This document shows positions 1 to 13,607 of a stretch of 64,000 nucleotides of DNA, one piece after another. The first letter of the stretch is position 1; each line of letters starts with the position of its first letter. Made by a program: the position numbers and the translations under genes. The notes beneath the pieces were generated by a model that ran no database searches, had not been told where the DNA came from, and saw nothing but the letters and a program-made list of their open reading frames with translations. The stretch is from Erodium maritimum. Taxonomy: Eukaryota > Streptophyta > Magnoliopsida > Geraniales > Geraniaceae. The DNA lies in assembly GCA_963921825.1 (NCBI GenBank), contig OY997592.1, positions 24,555,432 through 24,619,431 of the forward strand, read 5' to 3'.

Positions 1-988
1 CGATCCTTCTCCTTGAAGCTCTTGAAGATCCACCAAAAGAAATTCACTTGTGTAGCCAACAAAGGAGTTTGTCTCCAAAAATCAACACCCAAATAAATCT
101 CAAAATGGTTCTCTACCCATAAAATAGTGTTTCTCAACAAATAATACAAGATAATAAGCTTCCTCTAAATTCTATAAGAAAAAAGAAATAAAAAAGAACT
201 ATACAAAATGTTGCTCTGGTTCGTTTCCTGTGCAGAGCTCTCTAAAAAATGGTCCAGCTTCAAAATGAAGAAGATGCTCCTTATATCCACTGGTTGCGGC
301 GCAACTAAGGAAAAATAGGGTTAGACTTGAGTGGGACAGGTGTCGCGAGCTGAGAGGGGAGCCGGCCTGGACAGGTGTCGCGCAAAGGGGAGAAGGCTGA
401 GCTGGGACAGGTGTCGGCAGGAGAGCAGGGGGCGGCTGGACACGTGGCGCGAAGGGATCAGCCGGCGGCTGAGTTGGGCCCGGATGGAACACGTGTCCGC
501 ACCACGGGTCGCCACACGCGCGGAGGTGGGGCCGGATGGAAGCTGCTCGGCCACGTGTAGCGCAGAGGGGATTTGGCGACTGGGGGACGGCGCCACGTGG
601 CGCGTGCTGGGGTGAGCGGCGGCTGGGCCTGGGACACGTGTCAGCTCCTGTTTGTGGCTCTATTTTTCATCCTTTTTCGCTATTTTGCTCGCTCCGGCTT
701 CGTTTGAACTCCGATCGATCTCGTTCTTGCGCCAAAAAATTCATCTTTTCAAGACCTACAAAACAAGACGAATCATGAATATATTTCAAAGCGAACAAAA
801 TCGACCCTCTTGACGGCCACAAGCACGAAACACCCAAAATACATCGGTTTTCCATTGAAACACCGAAAAAACAGAGAAACACAATTATTCATGCTAAATC
901 TAAATATATGATAGAAAATCGGGACCAAAAGCCTATATAACTCGATATAATGTGGCCCTTTTACGTGTTAAAATGCACCTGCATCAGT
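1..988. repeat. Unclassified non-coding repeat, possible LTR remnant
   Basis: No convincing protein is encoded here. Positions 1-330 and 646-988 are AT-rich with homopolymer runs; the middle is very GC-rich (described separately). The mixture resembles the non-coding LTR or UTR of a plant Ty3 element, but I saw no terminal TG/CA pair, primer-binding site or recognisable coding piece. Similarity to the copia family to the right begins only at about 989, so this stretch is a different sequence. Confidence 0.35.
331..645. repeat. Degenerate GC-rich tandem array with G-box (CACGTG) cores
   Basis: A motif of the form GGACACGTGTCGCG recurs every roughly 35-60 bases. Five copies carry a perfect palindromic CACGTG (441-446, 490-495, 552-557, 594-599, 635-640). 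Three earlier copies have CAGGTGTC instead (about 337, 372 and 408). The short frames across it are low-complexity and show no domain. CACGTG is the known core site of plant bZIP and bHLH factors; any binding here is inference. Confidence 0.6.
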
Positions 989-3900
989 GGACCCGACTAC
1001 GATTCTCAGCCTGAGGTTGAGCTAGGGTAACAGATAGGGTAAGCCGTGTACATAAGTACATACCCTAGCCAAGAGTCACATTGGATGTGATTGGAAGGAG
1101 TCCTACCTACATAGCTCGATTAAGGGGTGAGCATTAATTCAGTTTAATCGAGTGAATCAAGGATCTTGGTTTCAGATTCTAAAGGTTTAGAATCGATTAT
1201 TGGTGTTTAAGCTTGATCTTCATAAAATTTATTCAGTTTACTGATTGAATTTTATCTGTTGTAGATCAAATGGAAAATTCAGCGAACATTAATAGTTTGT
1301 CATTAAAAACCATTCTTGACAGGGTCAAGCTAAATGGGACAAACTATATGGACTGGTACAGAATTTTGAGGATAGTCCTCAAGTCTGAACGCAAAGAATA
1401 TGTCCTTGACAAGTCTGTCTCTAAGACCATATCAGAGTTACATGAAGTGTCAATAACTGCTGAGAAGAATATATCAGGGATCTGGGATTCAAGGATATTC
1501 TGATGGTCAACAAGGGAATTGGAAGTGGCAAGGGCGGGGTCCATGCGCACTTGGCGGGAAAGATGAGACACCCGAGAATGTCTACTTCTACTGCCAACAG
1601 CCTGGTCAGTGGAACCGGGATTACAGGAAGTTCACGGCTGATCTGAAGAAGAGCAGTGGGACTGCGCCTTCATCAAATAGCGTGGATGATCTGAAGAAGG
1701 GCAGTAGGACTGCGCCTTCATCAGGAAACCTGGATGATCTAAGGAAGGGCGGTGGGACCGTGCCTTCATCCGGTATTAACTCTATAGAGCTACATCTCTC
1801 TACTCCAAAAGATTCATGGGTATTAGATACCATGACTGAATCTCACACATGCACTAATATATGGTGGGTGAAAGTAGGAGAGGTTTGGAAAGCACAAAGT
1901 GGACCTTAGAGTTGTGGCAACTGCTGTATGATCCATGAGTCTTGCTTTACCAAGTGGCCTTGTCTTAGTATTGTATAATGTATATTGCATACCTACTTTT
2001 AGTATGAATATTATATCTGTATCCGTGTTTGACAAGGAAGGATATAATGTTAATATTGGAAATGGAGTTTTCAATGTTCTATGCAATGATATGTTTTATA
2101 CCAGTACTGACTTGGTTGAAGATTGTACATATTAGATATGGGTAACAATGCCTCAAGTTCTATATATTACGTTAATACCAAGAGGTCTAAATCCAACTAT
2201 TTAAACCTAACTCTGTTATAGCACTGTCATTTGGGTCGCATAAACAAGAAGCGCCTATCTGCACTTCAGAAGTGCGGGCTTTCAGGTTCATTCGAATTCC
2301 ATTCTATCGATAGGTGCATGGTTTGTTTGATGGGCAAAATGACTGAAGTGCCTTTTATCGATCGCGAGGTTGATACACTCGAATGTGTGTAGACCAATAA
2401 CTTCACTTGCCAGGAGGGGTTTTAACTACTTTATCACATTTACTTATGATTACAGTAAATATGGTTATGTCTATTCGCTGAGACATAAGTCTGAAGCTTT
2501 TGATAAATTCAAAGAGTTTAAGACTAAAGTAGAAAACCAGCTCGACAAAGGTATTAAGGCACTTCGATTGGATCGAGTTGGAAAATACTTGAACACAGAG
2601 TTATTAGATCATCTAAAAGAGAATGGGATCCTTTTGGAATGGACTCCTTCTGGGACACTGTAGTTGAAAGGTGTAGCCAAACGGAGAAATCGGACATTGT
2701 TAGACAATGGTCCGTTCCATGATTAGTTGGACTGATTTCCCAATATCTTTCTGGGGTTATGCTCTAGAGACGACCGCATTCATAGTGAATCGGGCTTCGA
2801 CGAAGGGTGTGGAAGGGACATCATTTTAAAATGGTACGGGATGATGCGCGCTTTGTCCTTCCTAAAGATTTGTGGTTGCGAGGCTTATGTGAAACATTTG
2901 GTTTCGACTAAACTCGAACCAAGATCTGAGATATGCACCTTCGTGTGGTGTCCCAAAGCAACAAGGGGATACTATTTCTACAATCCCAGTGAGAACATGG
3001 TGTTCGTCGCTTGGGGTGGGGTGTTTATGGAAAAGAAGTTTTGTTTCCAAAGACGTCATTGGAAGGACTGTGCATCTCGAAGAAATTAAGGATGGTACAG
3101 ATCTGTCTAAACCAATTCACAACCCAGTAGAAAGGAGCCAGAGATTGTCGTAGAGTGAGAACCAATTCCTGTTACAATTCTGGAAGGTCCAAGGCAATTT
3201 GAAAGGGTCAATCTTCCACCTCCAAGATATGGTATCCGAAGGTGACAATGAAGTCATGGTGGATCACGATGATCCAGCCACCTTTCAAGAAGTCGTGGAT
3301 GGGCCCGACTCCGAGTTATGGCTGGGAGCCATGAGGGAGGAAATGCAATCCATGTCGGACAACCGAGTCTGGGAACCGGTTGAACCCATCAATGGTGTTA
3401 GGACCATCGGATGCAAATGGATCTTCAAGGTGAAGATGGACATGGACGACAACCCTCCGACCTACAAAGCTCAACTGGTGGCGAAAGGTTATAGGCAGAT
3501 CCAATGGATTGAGTATGACGAAACCTTCTCCCTAGTGGCTATGGTAAAAATCGATCCAAATTCTTCTTGACATAACTGCGTATCATAATTACGAGATATA
3601 ACAAGTGGATGTCAAAACCGCTTTCCTAAATGGAAATTTAACTGAGTACGTTTGTATGTCTCGGCCCAAAGGTTTTGATGATCCGAAGAATAAGGGAAAG
3701 ATTTATAAGTTGTTGAAATCCATTTATGGATTGAAACGAACTTCTCGGAATTGGATCCTTCGTTTTGATGAAGCTGTAATTGGATTTGGCTTAATCAAGA
3801 ACGAGGATGAATCTTGCGTTTATAAGAAGGCTAGTGGGAGCAAGATTACCTTTCTGGTTCTCATTGAAAATGACATCCCAACCTTGCACGAGACTTAAGC

Positions 3901-6439
3901 TTGGTTGAGGAAGTGTTTTTCAATAAATGACTTAGGCGATGCTTCTTATATTTTAGGGACTAAGATATGTAGATATCGCACCACGAGGGTCTTGGATTTA
4001 AGTCAGGGAACCTAGGTGAACAAGGCATTGAGTAGGTTCTTAATGCTCGATTCAAAGAAAGTACTCTTACCCACTAGTCATGGCATTTATCTCAGCAAGA
4101 CTCGTTGTCCTAAGACAGCTGATGAGCTAAAAATGATGATGAGAATCCTATGCGCCTGGGGGCAGGATCGATCATATATACCATGACATGTATGAGACCG
4201 GATGTCTCGTAAGCCTTATGTTGTACCAGTAGACATCATTCTAACCCGGGGGAAATATGATGCTGAACTAGTCGTCGAAGGATGAGTAGACGCTAGTTTT
4301 CCAAGACAAATCCAGATGACTTTAGAAGTCAATCAGGATATGTGTTTACGCTGAATGGCAGAGCTTTAGGTGGGAGAGCGTAAAGCAAGATACCATTTCC
4401 GAATCTACGACAGAGGCCAAGTACATGGATGCTGCAGAGGCAGCTAAGGAGGCTATGTGGATTTGGAAATTCATGGCAGGGTTGGGTGTAATTAAAAACC
4501 CATCCAGCCCGGTGAATCCATTTTGCGACAACACAAGGGCCATTGCGCAAGCTAAAATCCTAGATCGCATAACAAATCCAAACATGTACTGCGGCGTATC
4601 CACCTCATCAGAGAAATACTGAACTGAGATGAAGTGAAGATAACCTATATTGCAATAGATGATAACATAGCCAACCCTTTGACTAAGGCAGTGTCACTGC
4701 CTGAACATGATAGACATGTAAAGTCGATGGGGACGTATTGGAGTTTAGATTGGAACTAGGGCAAGTGGGAGATTGTTAGTCTTAGTGCCCGTAGTTCAAT
4801 CCTAAATGTCCAAATGTATATATCATCGTTAGCAATAAAATTAAAGCGGCTTTATATTACTTATGTGTTGGAGTAATATATCGACGTGTGCTCTGATCTA
4901 TGCCCACCATGCGAATAGAACCATAGATCGAGATAGATCACACTAGATGGGTCCCTAGTCAACAAAGTTTCACTATAAGCGACTAGTATGAAAGATGACT
5001 CTTTATGGCTTACGTTCTGTTAGTCATTGGAATGGGATTCCGGAGTCTGATCATAGATATCATGTGGGACATGATATTGGACGACCCACCCTGAATATGT
5101 GCCCTAGATTAAGTCATGAACATATTCAGTGTCGTAGCTTGTCATGTATCCTTAGACCAAAGAGTCTTTGTGATCGCTATGTAGTTAACAACTGAGTTTG
5201 ACCTGAGCCTAACGTTGTCCGTAACACTGCTTCCATAACGGCCAGGATTGGCTTGGGGACGGGCTACACGAGTGACACGAAAGGCGGCTAAGGGATTTAT
5301 CCCTCATACTGAGGTATGGGAAAGATATCGGTTCTCGGCCGCTTGATCGAGAGTGACTGAAAGAATAGCATGGCCATGTCTTCAGTCATCTCACATATCA
5401 AGGAACGGTGATTGAGAATAATAAGGATGACGGCTCTATGCCTTATCTCAATCAGGATATCGGAGATAAAAGGATAATGACAGGGATGACGGAAAGGTTA
5501 GAATCGACAGGGTCGATTCGCTATTCAGTGTCAAGCAATACTTAAGTCTCGTTAGTTGCCACTTAAATAGGATCAAGTAAAATGGGATTTTACGTTGATC
5601 TATTGACATGCATAAACCTAAGGGTCACACCGGAGGATGAAACTCATTGGCACATTTATGGAGAATGGCCAAAAGGGAGTTGTCTCAAGACATGACCAAA
5701 ACTGGGTTTTGGGTCATGTGGCCATAAGTGAATAGGACTTTACGGATCGAGACAAGGCTTGGAGTCTTGGGATTGATCGCGTCGGATAATGTTGGACATT
5801 TCCGGTATGGAAGGCTTGGAGGCGATGAGCGAATCACGGGACCTCGTTGGAAATGGCCACGGGCCATGTTCCAAGAGGCCCATGAAAGGCCCATGCAACC
5901 AAGGCCCATGGAACTAATTAATCAAGTCTTGATTAATTAGTACTAAGTAAGCAAGACAAGGATTAAGGTGTTGGTGATTCACCAGCTAACTCAATCTTGT
6001 CTTGCCATACTTTGTCCTATTTACACCTTACTTGTCACCATGCTTGTCCCATGCCTTTAGTTGGACAAGTATGGGGTTTGTTATGTTTAAGTCATCTTTT
6101 TTCAACATAACAAACACAAGACAAGAATAGGAAACACATTTTCTCTCCCCCTTCCATGACCATTTCGGGTTTGGCTAGTTTTCACCTCCATTTTTGTGTT
6201 CTTGAGTCCTCAAAGAGAAGAACTACGTGGCTTTGATTCCCATGTGGATATGTATGCGTCTTGAAGACTCAAGCCAATCATTCGTTAACCGGTGTTCTTG
6301 TTTTGGTAAGAAATAGTACTGAATTTTTCTCTTGTGAATCCATTCTTTGTTAGTTGTTTCATGGTTTAATCGTCTCTTGGTTTTCATTGATTTTCCGCTG
6401 CGAGTTGGTTCATCTCCAACCATACCACGAGACCCAACA
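989..6439 (+). mobile_element. Copia A: Ty1/copia LTR retrotransposon fossil
   Basis: Parts in order: leader tail from about 989, gag start at 1270 (residues MENSANINS), integrase-region pieces around 2220-2660, a reverse transcriptase/RNase H region at about 3200-4740, a purine-rich tract just before 4774, then a 3' LTR (4774-6439). The pol order (integrase before RT) and motifs such as MDVKTAFLNG and SIYGLKR identify Ty1/copia. The matching 5' LTR is not in the window. Clearly broken, with many breaks. It is the same family as the copies at 10512, 18553, 28095 and 61442. Confidence 0.9.
4774..6439 (+). repeat. Copia A 3' LTR
   Basis: The LTR is 1666 bp. It starts TGTTAGTCTTAGTGCCCG right after a purine-rich tract and ends CCACGAGACCCAACA. 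Inverted copies of this sequence recur at 28095-29528, 34611-36299 and 61442-63067, and more diverged ones at 10512-15999, 17630-18552 and 18553-20266. Confidence 0.9.
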
Positions 6440-7149
6440 GACCGGACTCGGGTCCTCTTCAGGTTGGAACTCGGAACGCGGTTGGAAGTCATGTTGCCTG
6501 GCTGACGAAAAGGTTCGAGAGATGTTGCGCACAGGAGAACGGACCGAGGTTGGGTGCATTGCGGCTTGAAAGTCGGATGGTGGCTAAGTCCTCGACGGCC
6601 TGAATATCAGCTTTGAGAGTTATTGAGGTCGATTTATCACCCCTCTTTCCTACGATTTCCCTTGTGGTTAGGGTTGTGTGGTTTTGGTTGTGGTTATAGG
6701 AAAGGAAGTGTGTTGTTGATGTGAGAAGAAGGTTGAGAGAAATAGGGTGCTTGTGGTAGGAGGGGTTTGGACCTTGTCTAAGAAGAGGAGTGGTGGTTGG
6801 AGTGGTTTGGAGAGATAAGGGATAGATAGGGTATTGGAGAGTAAGGGATATAATGAGGATTTAACATGTGCAGTTGCTAGATCGGGGCAGACTGGAGTAC
6901 GATTCGAGTTGGGGTCCGGTGCGGGGTAGAGCACAGATCGTATCTTGGACCGCTACGGTTAGGGTCACGGTCAGCCTTTAGATTCGTTGTGGATTGGGCC
7001 TCGGACAGGTTCTGGATGTGCCCAATGCTAGTGAGTTGGTTTCCTTTGGCACATGGTCCGCCCACGAATACGCCACGCATTAGGAGCCGGTCCATGCTTG
7101 GGTCCCTCTCAACTTAGTGGTCTGATCTTCACTCTATGGACATTCACCA
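6440..7149. other. Unassigned stretch between two retroelements
   Basis: No gene or recognisable element end was found. It contains a G/T-rich tract (about 6660-6850) and a moderately GC-rich part. By position it could be the 3' portion of the minus-strand Ty3 fossil that begins at about 7150, but nothing in the sequence proves that. Confidence 0.3.
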
Positions 7150-10100
7150 AAAATGGGTCCTGTTTAGCATCAGTGATCTTGACGGACCTCTTAGAGAAAC
7201 TCGAATCACCCGATAGGGCCCACTCCACTTTAGAACGAGCTTACTAGCTTTGAGCTTGAGTCTAGAGTTATAAATCAAAACCCGATATCCTTCTTTGAAT
7301 TCTCTTAGGTTGATTGTCTTGTCATGTCATGCATTCGTTCTCTCTTTCTATAATGCAGTGTTATGATAGGCTTGTGATCCGAATTCCCCAAGTTCATTTA
7401 CCTGTAATACCCTACGCAAACTGCAAGCTTAGGGATCGAAGTTAAGAAACTTTATAGCCCAAAATGTTTTATGTTCTAATTCAATAGGTAAATGATAGGA
7501 CTTCCCATACATGAGTCTATAAGGAGAACAACCAATAGGGGTTTTAAATGCGGTTCTATAAGCCCAAAGAGCATCATCAAACTTGGTAGACCAGTCCTTC
7601 CTACATGTATCGACGGTCTTTTCCAATATGCTCTTTAATTCCATATTGATCACTTCTATTTGACCACTAGTTTGAGGGTGATAAGGTGTGACAAGTTGAT
7701 GGTGGACCCCATAACTAGCTAAGAGTTTCCAAAAATATTCGTTACAAAAAATGTTTTCCACCATTAGTAATTATTACCCTAGGCACGCCAAATAGGGGGG
7801 GGGGGATATTTTCCTTCAAAAAGGCAACTACTGGTTTGTGGTCATTATTGGGCAAAGACACTCCTTCTACCTGTACATAATCCACGCCTACTAGAATGTA
7901 TTCATTATTAAGTGAGCGTGGAAAAGGTCCCATAAAATCAATCCCCCACAAGTCAAATAATTCTACCTCAACATAGGAGTTCATTGACATCTCCTGCCTC
8001 TTAGAGATATTACTTGTTCGTTGACATCGATCACAACACTTGACATACACATAACAATCCTTAAAAACTATGGGCCAGTAGAAACCTGATTGTAGTACCT
8101 TACGAGTTGTTCTCGAAGCACCAAAATTGCCTCCCACTTCTCCTCCATGACAACGAAAGAGGATATCTTGCATTTTAGAGTCGGATACACACCTCCTAAT
8201 CATTTGATCTGCACACACCTTAAATAGCAAAGGATCACCCCATATATAATCTTTTGCATCATGTAGAATATTTATTCTGCTGGGATGTTAGATCACAACT
8301 CCGGAGACTAAATAATTTTCAAAATGTGCAAACTATGGGGCTTTCTGGTCATCTACTTTACAGAGGTGTTCGTCAGGGAACTCCTCATTTATAGGAATTT
8401 TGGTATCTCATAAGGATTTTCAATCATATAGAGGTGGTCAGGAATTACATTCTCTACCCCTTTCTTATCCTTAATTTCGAGATCAAATTTTTGTGAAAGA
8501 AGAATCCATCACAACAATCTGGGCTTGACATCTTTTTTACTTAACGGATATTTTAGGGCCAAATGATCAGTGTATACAATTACTTTAGACAAGACAAGAT
8601 AAGAGTGAAATTTTTCACATGCAAATACCACAACAAGTAATTCTCTTTTAGTAGCAGTGTAATTTACCCGAGCTTCATTAAGTACTCTACTAGTGTAGTA
8701 AATTGTATGAAATACCTTGTCTTTTCTCTGTGCCAAGACAACCCCGATTGCTATATCACTAGCATCACACATGAGTTCGAAAGGTAGGGACCGATCGGGA
8801 CGTACAATAATTGGTGTGTTCACCAAATTTTCTTTAATGGCATTAAAAACAGTTAGACAAGCATCATCAAGTACAAAAGGAATATCCTTGGCAAGCAAAT
8901 TACAAGGGTTCAGATAATTTTGAAAATCCTTTTATGAAACTACGATAAAAACCTACATGCACTAGAAAGCTTCTAACTCTTTTTACTGAATCCGGTGGAA
9001 GTGATTTACCAATTACATCTACCTTAGTTGTGTCGTGCCTACCTCAATCCCTTTTGATGAGATCTTATGTCTTAAGACTATTCCATGTGTAACCATGAGA
9101 TGACATTTTTCCCAATTAAGCACTAAATTTTATTCCTCACACCTATTTAAAACAATATTTGAATTATTCAAACAATTATTAAATGAGGAACTAAATAATG
9201 AAAAGTCATCCATGAACACTTCTAGATATGTGCCTACCATGTCATGAAAAATTGCAAGCATGCATCGCTGAAAAGTAACAGGGGCATTACATAAACCAAA
9301 TGACATCCTCCTATATGCGAATGTACCATATGTATAGGTAAAAGTAGTTTTCTCTTGGTCCTTAAAGTCTTTGGCAATCTGATTATACACGTTGTATCCA
9401 TCTAAAAAGTAATAATATTCATGTCCTGCTAATATTTCTAACATTTAGTCAATAGAAGGTAGAGGAAAATGGTCCTTACAGGTAGCCTCATTTAATTTTC
9501 AGTAATCTATGCAAACTCTCCACCCTGTAACAGTCCTAGTTGGAATTAATTCATTATTCTCATTTTTCAATATTGTAATCCCCCCTTTTTTAGGCATACA
9601 TTGAACTGGACTAACCCATAGTCTATCATATATAGGATAGATGATACATGTATCTGGGAGCTTGATTACTTCCTTTGTCACTACTTCTTGCATCAATGGG
9701 TTTAACGTTCTTTGATGTTGCACACTTTGTTTATGATCATCTTCCATGAGAATCTTGTGCATGCAACTGACTGGACTTATTCCATGAATATCTATTATGG
9801 TCCATCGAAATGCCTTTTTGTGCCCCCTTAGCACTCTCATTAGCGTTTCTTCCTGTAGAGTAGACAATGTAGTAGAAATTATCATCGCTAAAGTCTCATT
9901 ATCATTTAAATATACATATTTAAGAGTATCAAGAAGAGTTTTCAATTTTAGCTCTAGGGCTTGTTCGATGGAAGACTTCAGTTTTTGTCATGGATCGCTT
10001 CTAATGAAAGAAATACGGGATTATTGTGAGCCCTCCAAGGAGGACATGCCTCCAGCATATGGACCACTTCATCTACACCTTCTTGTGAGGATGCACACAG

Positions 10101-10511
10101 TTCATTAATACTTTCAACTAAACATGCTTCAAGAGGAGTGTTAAACCCATATACATTAAAATCCTCTTTCTTGACATGATCATAAGCATCAATTCTTAAG
10201 CAAGTATTATCAGAACTAGCATGCTTCATATTTTTTTTTTGATAAATCATGCTTCATAGATTTAAACACATTATAAACCACTTTTTCCTCACTATATCTC
10301 AAGGTTAATTTACATTCCTCCACATCTATAATGCCTCGGGCTGTAACCAAAAATGGCCTGCCCAATATTAGAGGAATCTCATAATCTTCAACCATATCCA
10401 AGATTAAGAAATCAGCAGGGAAGATAAAATTTTCTACTTTAACCAACACATCATCAATAATACCACATGGATATTTTATAGACATGTCTGCTAATTGTAG
10501 GAATACGGACA
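7150..10511 (-). mobile_element. Athila-like Ty3/gypsy fossil, protease to integrase
   Basis: Reading right to left on the minus strand: a protease-like segment (about 10512-10216, motif LILGRPF), reverse transcriptase pieces (about 9945-9130, FRRMSFGLCNAP-type motif and FMDDFS), RNase H (8898-8509, ELMCDASD, IVYTDH, LSKKD), integrase with a zinc-binding start and DLWGIDFMGPFP (8230-7429), and an integrase tail reaching about 7160. The order protease-RT-RH-INT, with no chromodomain seen, fits the non-chromovirus Athila/Tat group. No LTR of its own is recognisable. Its right end stops at a copia LTR terminus. Broken. Confidence 0.85.
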
Positions 10512-10588
10512 TACTGGGTCTTGGGGTAGGGTAGGAGAAGAACCAAAACTCAGCGGAATATCAAACAAAAACAAGAGACCATTAAAAC

Positions 10589-13500
10589 TGTCACGCCCCA
10601 ATTTCAGTAGAACCGAACTCGGAACGCGAACGTTTAAAACAATAAAACATTTTCAAATCTTTTAAATAAACACTTTAAGATCACCAATTTAGTTAATCAA
10701 AATAATTATTTACAACTCAAAATACGTCCCAACAAGTGGACAAAAATCAAGGTATACGTCGCTAGACTCAAAAGTAAACCCGGACTCCCGCTCCTAGCTC
10801 TTCAAGCTTCGGAAGCTCACCTAGTCCAACCTGCGACCAGTACCTGTAGGAAAAGCAGCTAGGGGTGAGCGTTCGCTCACCACCACGGATAACAGACTAA
10901 CTACGGCATACTTAGCAGACAATGCCGGTAACACCAATAACAACCCAAACACCGGGGATCACTATCCCCAACTCAAGTAACCCGACCGACACACACACAC
11001 TGTTACTTTCCTCAACCGACTCAACACTCGAACACGTAATGTAACCCCACGCAACGATTGACGACCTCCTCCAAAGACACGACAGATAACCACGCAACAC
11101 CCAAGATCACTAAGGATCGCACACCAAACAAGATCACAAAGGATCGCACTCCAGCTGCTCAGTAACCCCCTCACGCACTTTGCCGATCCCTGTCAGGCCA
11201 GGCGGTCGACCTGTCGCTACTTTTGCCGATCCCTGTCAAGCCAGGCGGTCGACCTGTCGCACTTTTCCCGACACAAAGTCGGATCAGGCTGTCGACCTGT
11301 CCCACCACGCACGCGCGGCCAGGACCCCTTTCCTCACGGGCGGGCCCCCTACCCCGTCTGAACATGCAGACGCGTGCGATCACGGGACCCCCGTTTCGTT
11401 AAGCGGGCCCCCAACCTCAGGTAATCACAATCACAATCACAACCAAAGTTCAACAAACAGCAACAACACCGGTCCAACACTCCACATGCACTCATGGCCA
11501 CCCAAGACACACCATCAGTAAAGACACGGGCTCAACAACCCCACGGGCACTCACGGCCACCCAAAACACCAACGGTAAAACATGGGCTCAACAACCCCAC
11601 GGGCACTCAAGGCCTCCCAAGACACACCAACAGTAACTCACGGGCTCAACAACCCCACGGGCACTCACAGCCACCCTAAACACCAACGGTAAAACACGGG
11701 TTCAACAACCCCACGGGCACTCAAGGCCTCCCAAGACATACCAACAGTAACTCACGGGCTCAACAACCCCACGGGCACTCATGGCCTCCCAAGACACCCC
11801 GACAATAACTCACTGGCTCAACAACCCCACGGGCCCTCATGGCCACCCAAGACACCAACAGTAAAACACGGGCTCTCATGGCCACCCAAGACACAATAGT
11901 AAAAAACGGGCTCTCATGGCCACCCAAGACACAGCAGTAAAATACGGGCTCTCATGGCCTCCCAAGACACAGCAGTTAAATACGGGCTCTCATGGGCACC
12001 CAAGACACAACAGTAAAATACGGGCTCTCATGGCCACCCAAGACACCAATTAAACAATCAACCTCCGGGCATGGTCATATGCCTCCAGTAATTCTAATAT
12101 CGATAAGTTCACTGCTCCTACGACACTACTAAGTGTCACATGCATTTCTACTGTTAACTTTCCCTAATCAGGGCCGAGATCCGGCTACTTTTCCCTACCT
12201 CGTATTCTTTCTCCAAAAGCGCACTAACAAGCTCCGGCGTGATCTCGATCACTCGCTTAGCTTTCCCTTTCCTCGGTCTGCAGCACGATCTAAATAAGAA
12301 CACAATTTAAATACTTTTAAGTTCGTAGACATAAACTGGAATTTAATAAACTTGACGCCCAAAAGTAACCCCGACAATGTCGATCACTCCCAAACTTCCC
12401 AATTACTCGACATTGTCGATATTGGACCCGGAAAAGCCCGATTCGCCCAACATGGCGAATCTGCCCGGGTTTTGGAAACGCCCTTCCGGGGCTCCGAAAA
12501 TTCCCGTTTTCGTTTCTACGGTCTCAGAATAATTCAAGGGTTCCTATGCACTCGACGGAATCCAATTTCGACTTCCGAGTAATTTAATTAGTGTTTCAAG
12601 TTTCTAAACCCGTCAATTACAACTTTTACAATTTAATTCCAAATTTCGATCCGGTTGTGGATTAATGACCCGGGGAACGTTCTAAACCACCCGATCACGA
12701 AACCCGAGCACCCGAGCATGTGGGCCCCACCCGGCCAACCTTGGCTGTGGGTGGCTAGGGCTCAAATGGGCCCGGCCCACCATGGTGGTGGCCGGCCCTA
12801 GCTCCGGCCAGCCACCCCATGGCCTGCCGGCCACCCTATATGGTGGCCGGAGCTCACCCCGAGCTCCCGGTCACTGGAAAACGTCCCTCTTCACTCCAAA
12901 ACGTCTCCAACGATCCCCAATCCTCAATACAACCCTAAACTACTAGATTTACTCAAACCCTAGCTTTCAAAATTAAGCAAAACGAAGATCGGATAGTAGC
13001 TCACCGTAGAGAATGTCGAGCTGAGCTTGAATCTTTGAACTTTGAGACGATCCAAGGGTTGGATGATCGGGAATAGTAGCAAATACCCAAAGCTCCTTCT
13101 CTTTTCTCTTTTCTTCTCCTTCTCTCTCTAAAACTATCTTCTTTTTTCTCTTTTTTTTCTTTTTGGAAAGGTGTGGCCGAACCCCCTTAAGGGGTGTCTT
13201 CCTTGTCTTGTCCAAACCTAACACCCCCTTAAGGTGTGGCGAAATTCGGACGTTTCGGGCCCCGAACGAGCACTTTTTCCAAGAAATTACGAAACTTAAC
13301 GGGCTACAAGGAAACGGCTCAACTAAGACCGCTGCGATGACGGCTAAGCTTTTTGGATCCAAAATGGTCCTCGAATGGACCAAAACGTCCCTCGGTTGAC
13401 TTTTCCAGCGAAAAGTCAACATTTCCCAAATTGGTTTGAAAGTTGCCCTGAGTCTCCCGGAGCTCACTTTGATCGATAACGGGGTCAACTTAAGTCCGGT

Positions 13501-13607
13501 ATGACCCTCGGGGTCAAATTTAGGTTCATTTAAGTGTCTGCTTAAATTTTTTAAATTTTCCTGTTTTTCGCAGGTTTGGATGGCGTTGACCGGGAGTGGT
13601 TATTACA
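10589..13607 (-). mobile_element. Ty3/gypsy solo LTR nested in the copia C LTR
   Basis: This 3019-bp LTR begins TGTCACGCCCCAATTT and ends GGTTATTACA. It is flanked on both sides by the 5-bp duplication AAAAC (10584-10588 and 13608-13612), and the copia LTR sequence resumes exactly across it. It closely matches the LTR at 54552-58014, which belongs to a minus-strand chromovirus, and that sets the strand. A single LTR with a target duplication and no internal part is the usual product of LTR-LTR recombination. Promoter-like and minisatellite stretches lie inside. Confidence 0.92.
11475..12050. repeat. Minisatellite inside the Ty3 solo LTR
   Basis: Tandem units of about 56-58 bp (GGGCTCAACAACCCCACGGG, then CACTCATGGCC and CCAAGACACACCAACAGTAA) grade into shorter units of about 36 bp (CGGGCTCTCATGGCCACCC). 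The same two-stage array occurs at 55440-56230 in the related LTR, so it is a property of the LTR family. Confidence 0.85.
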
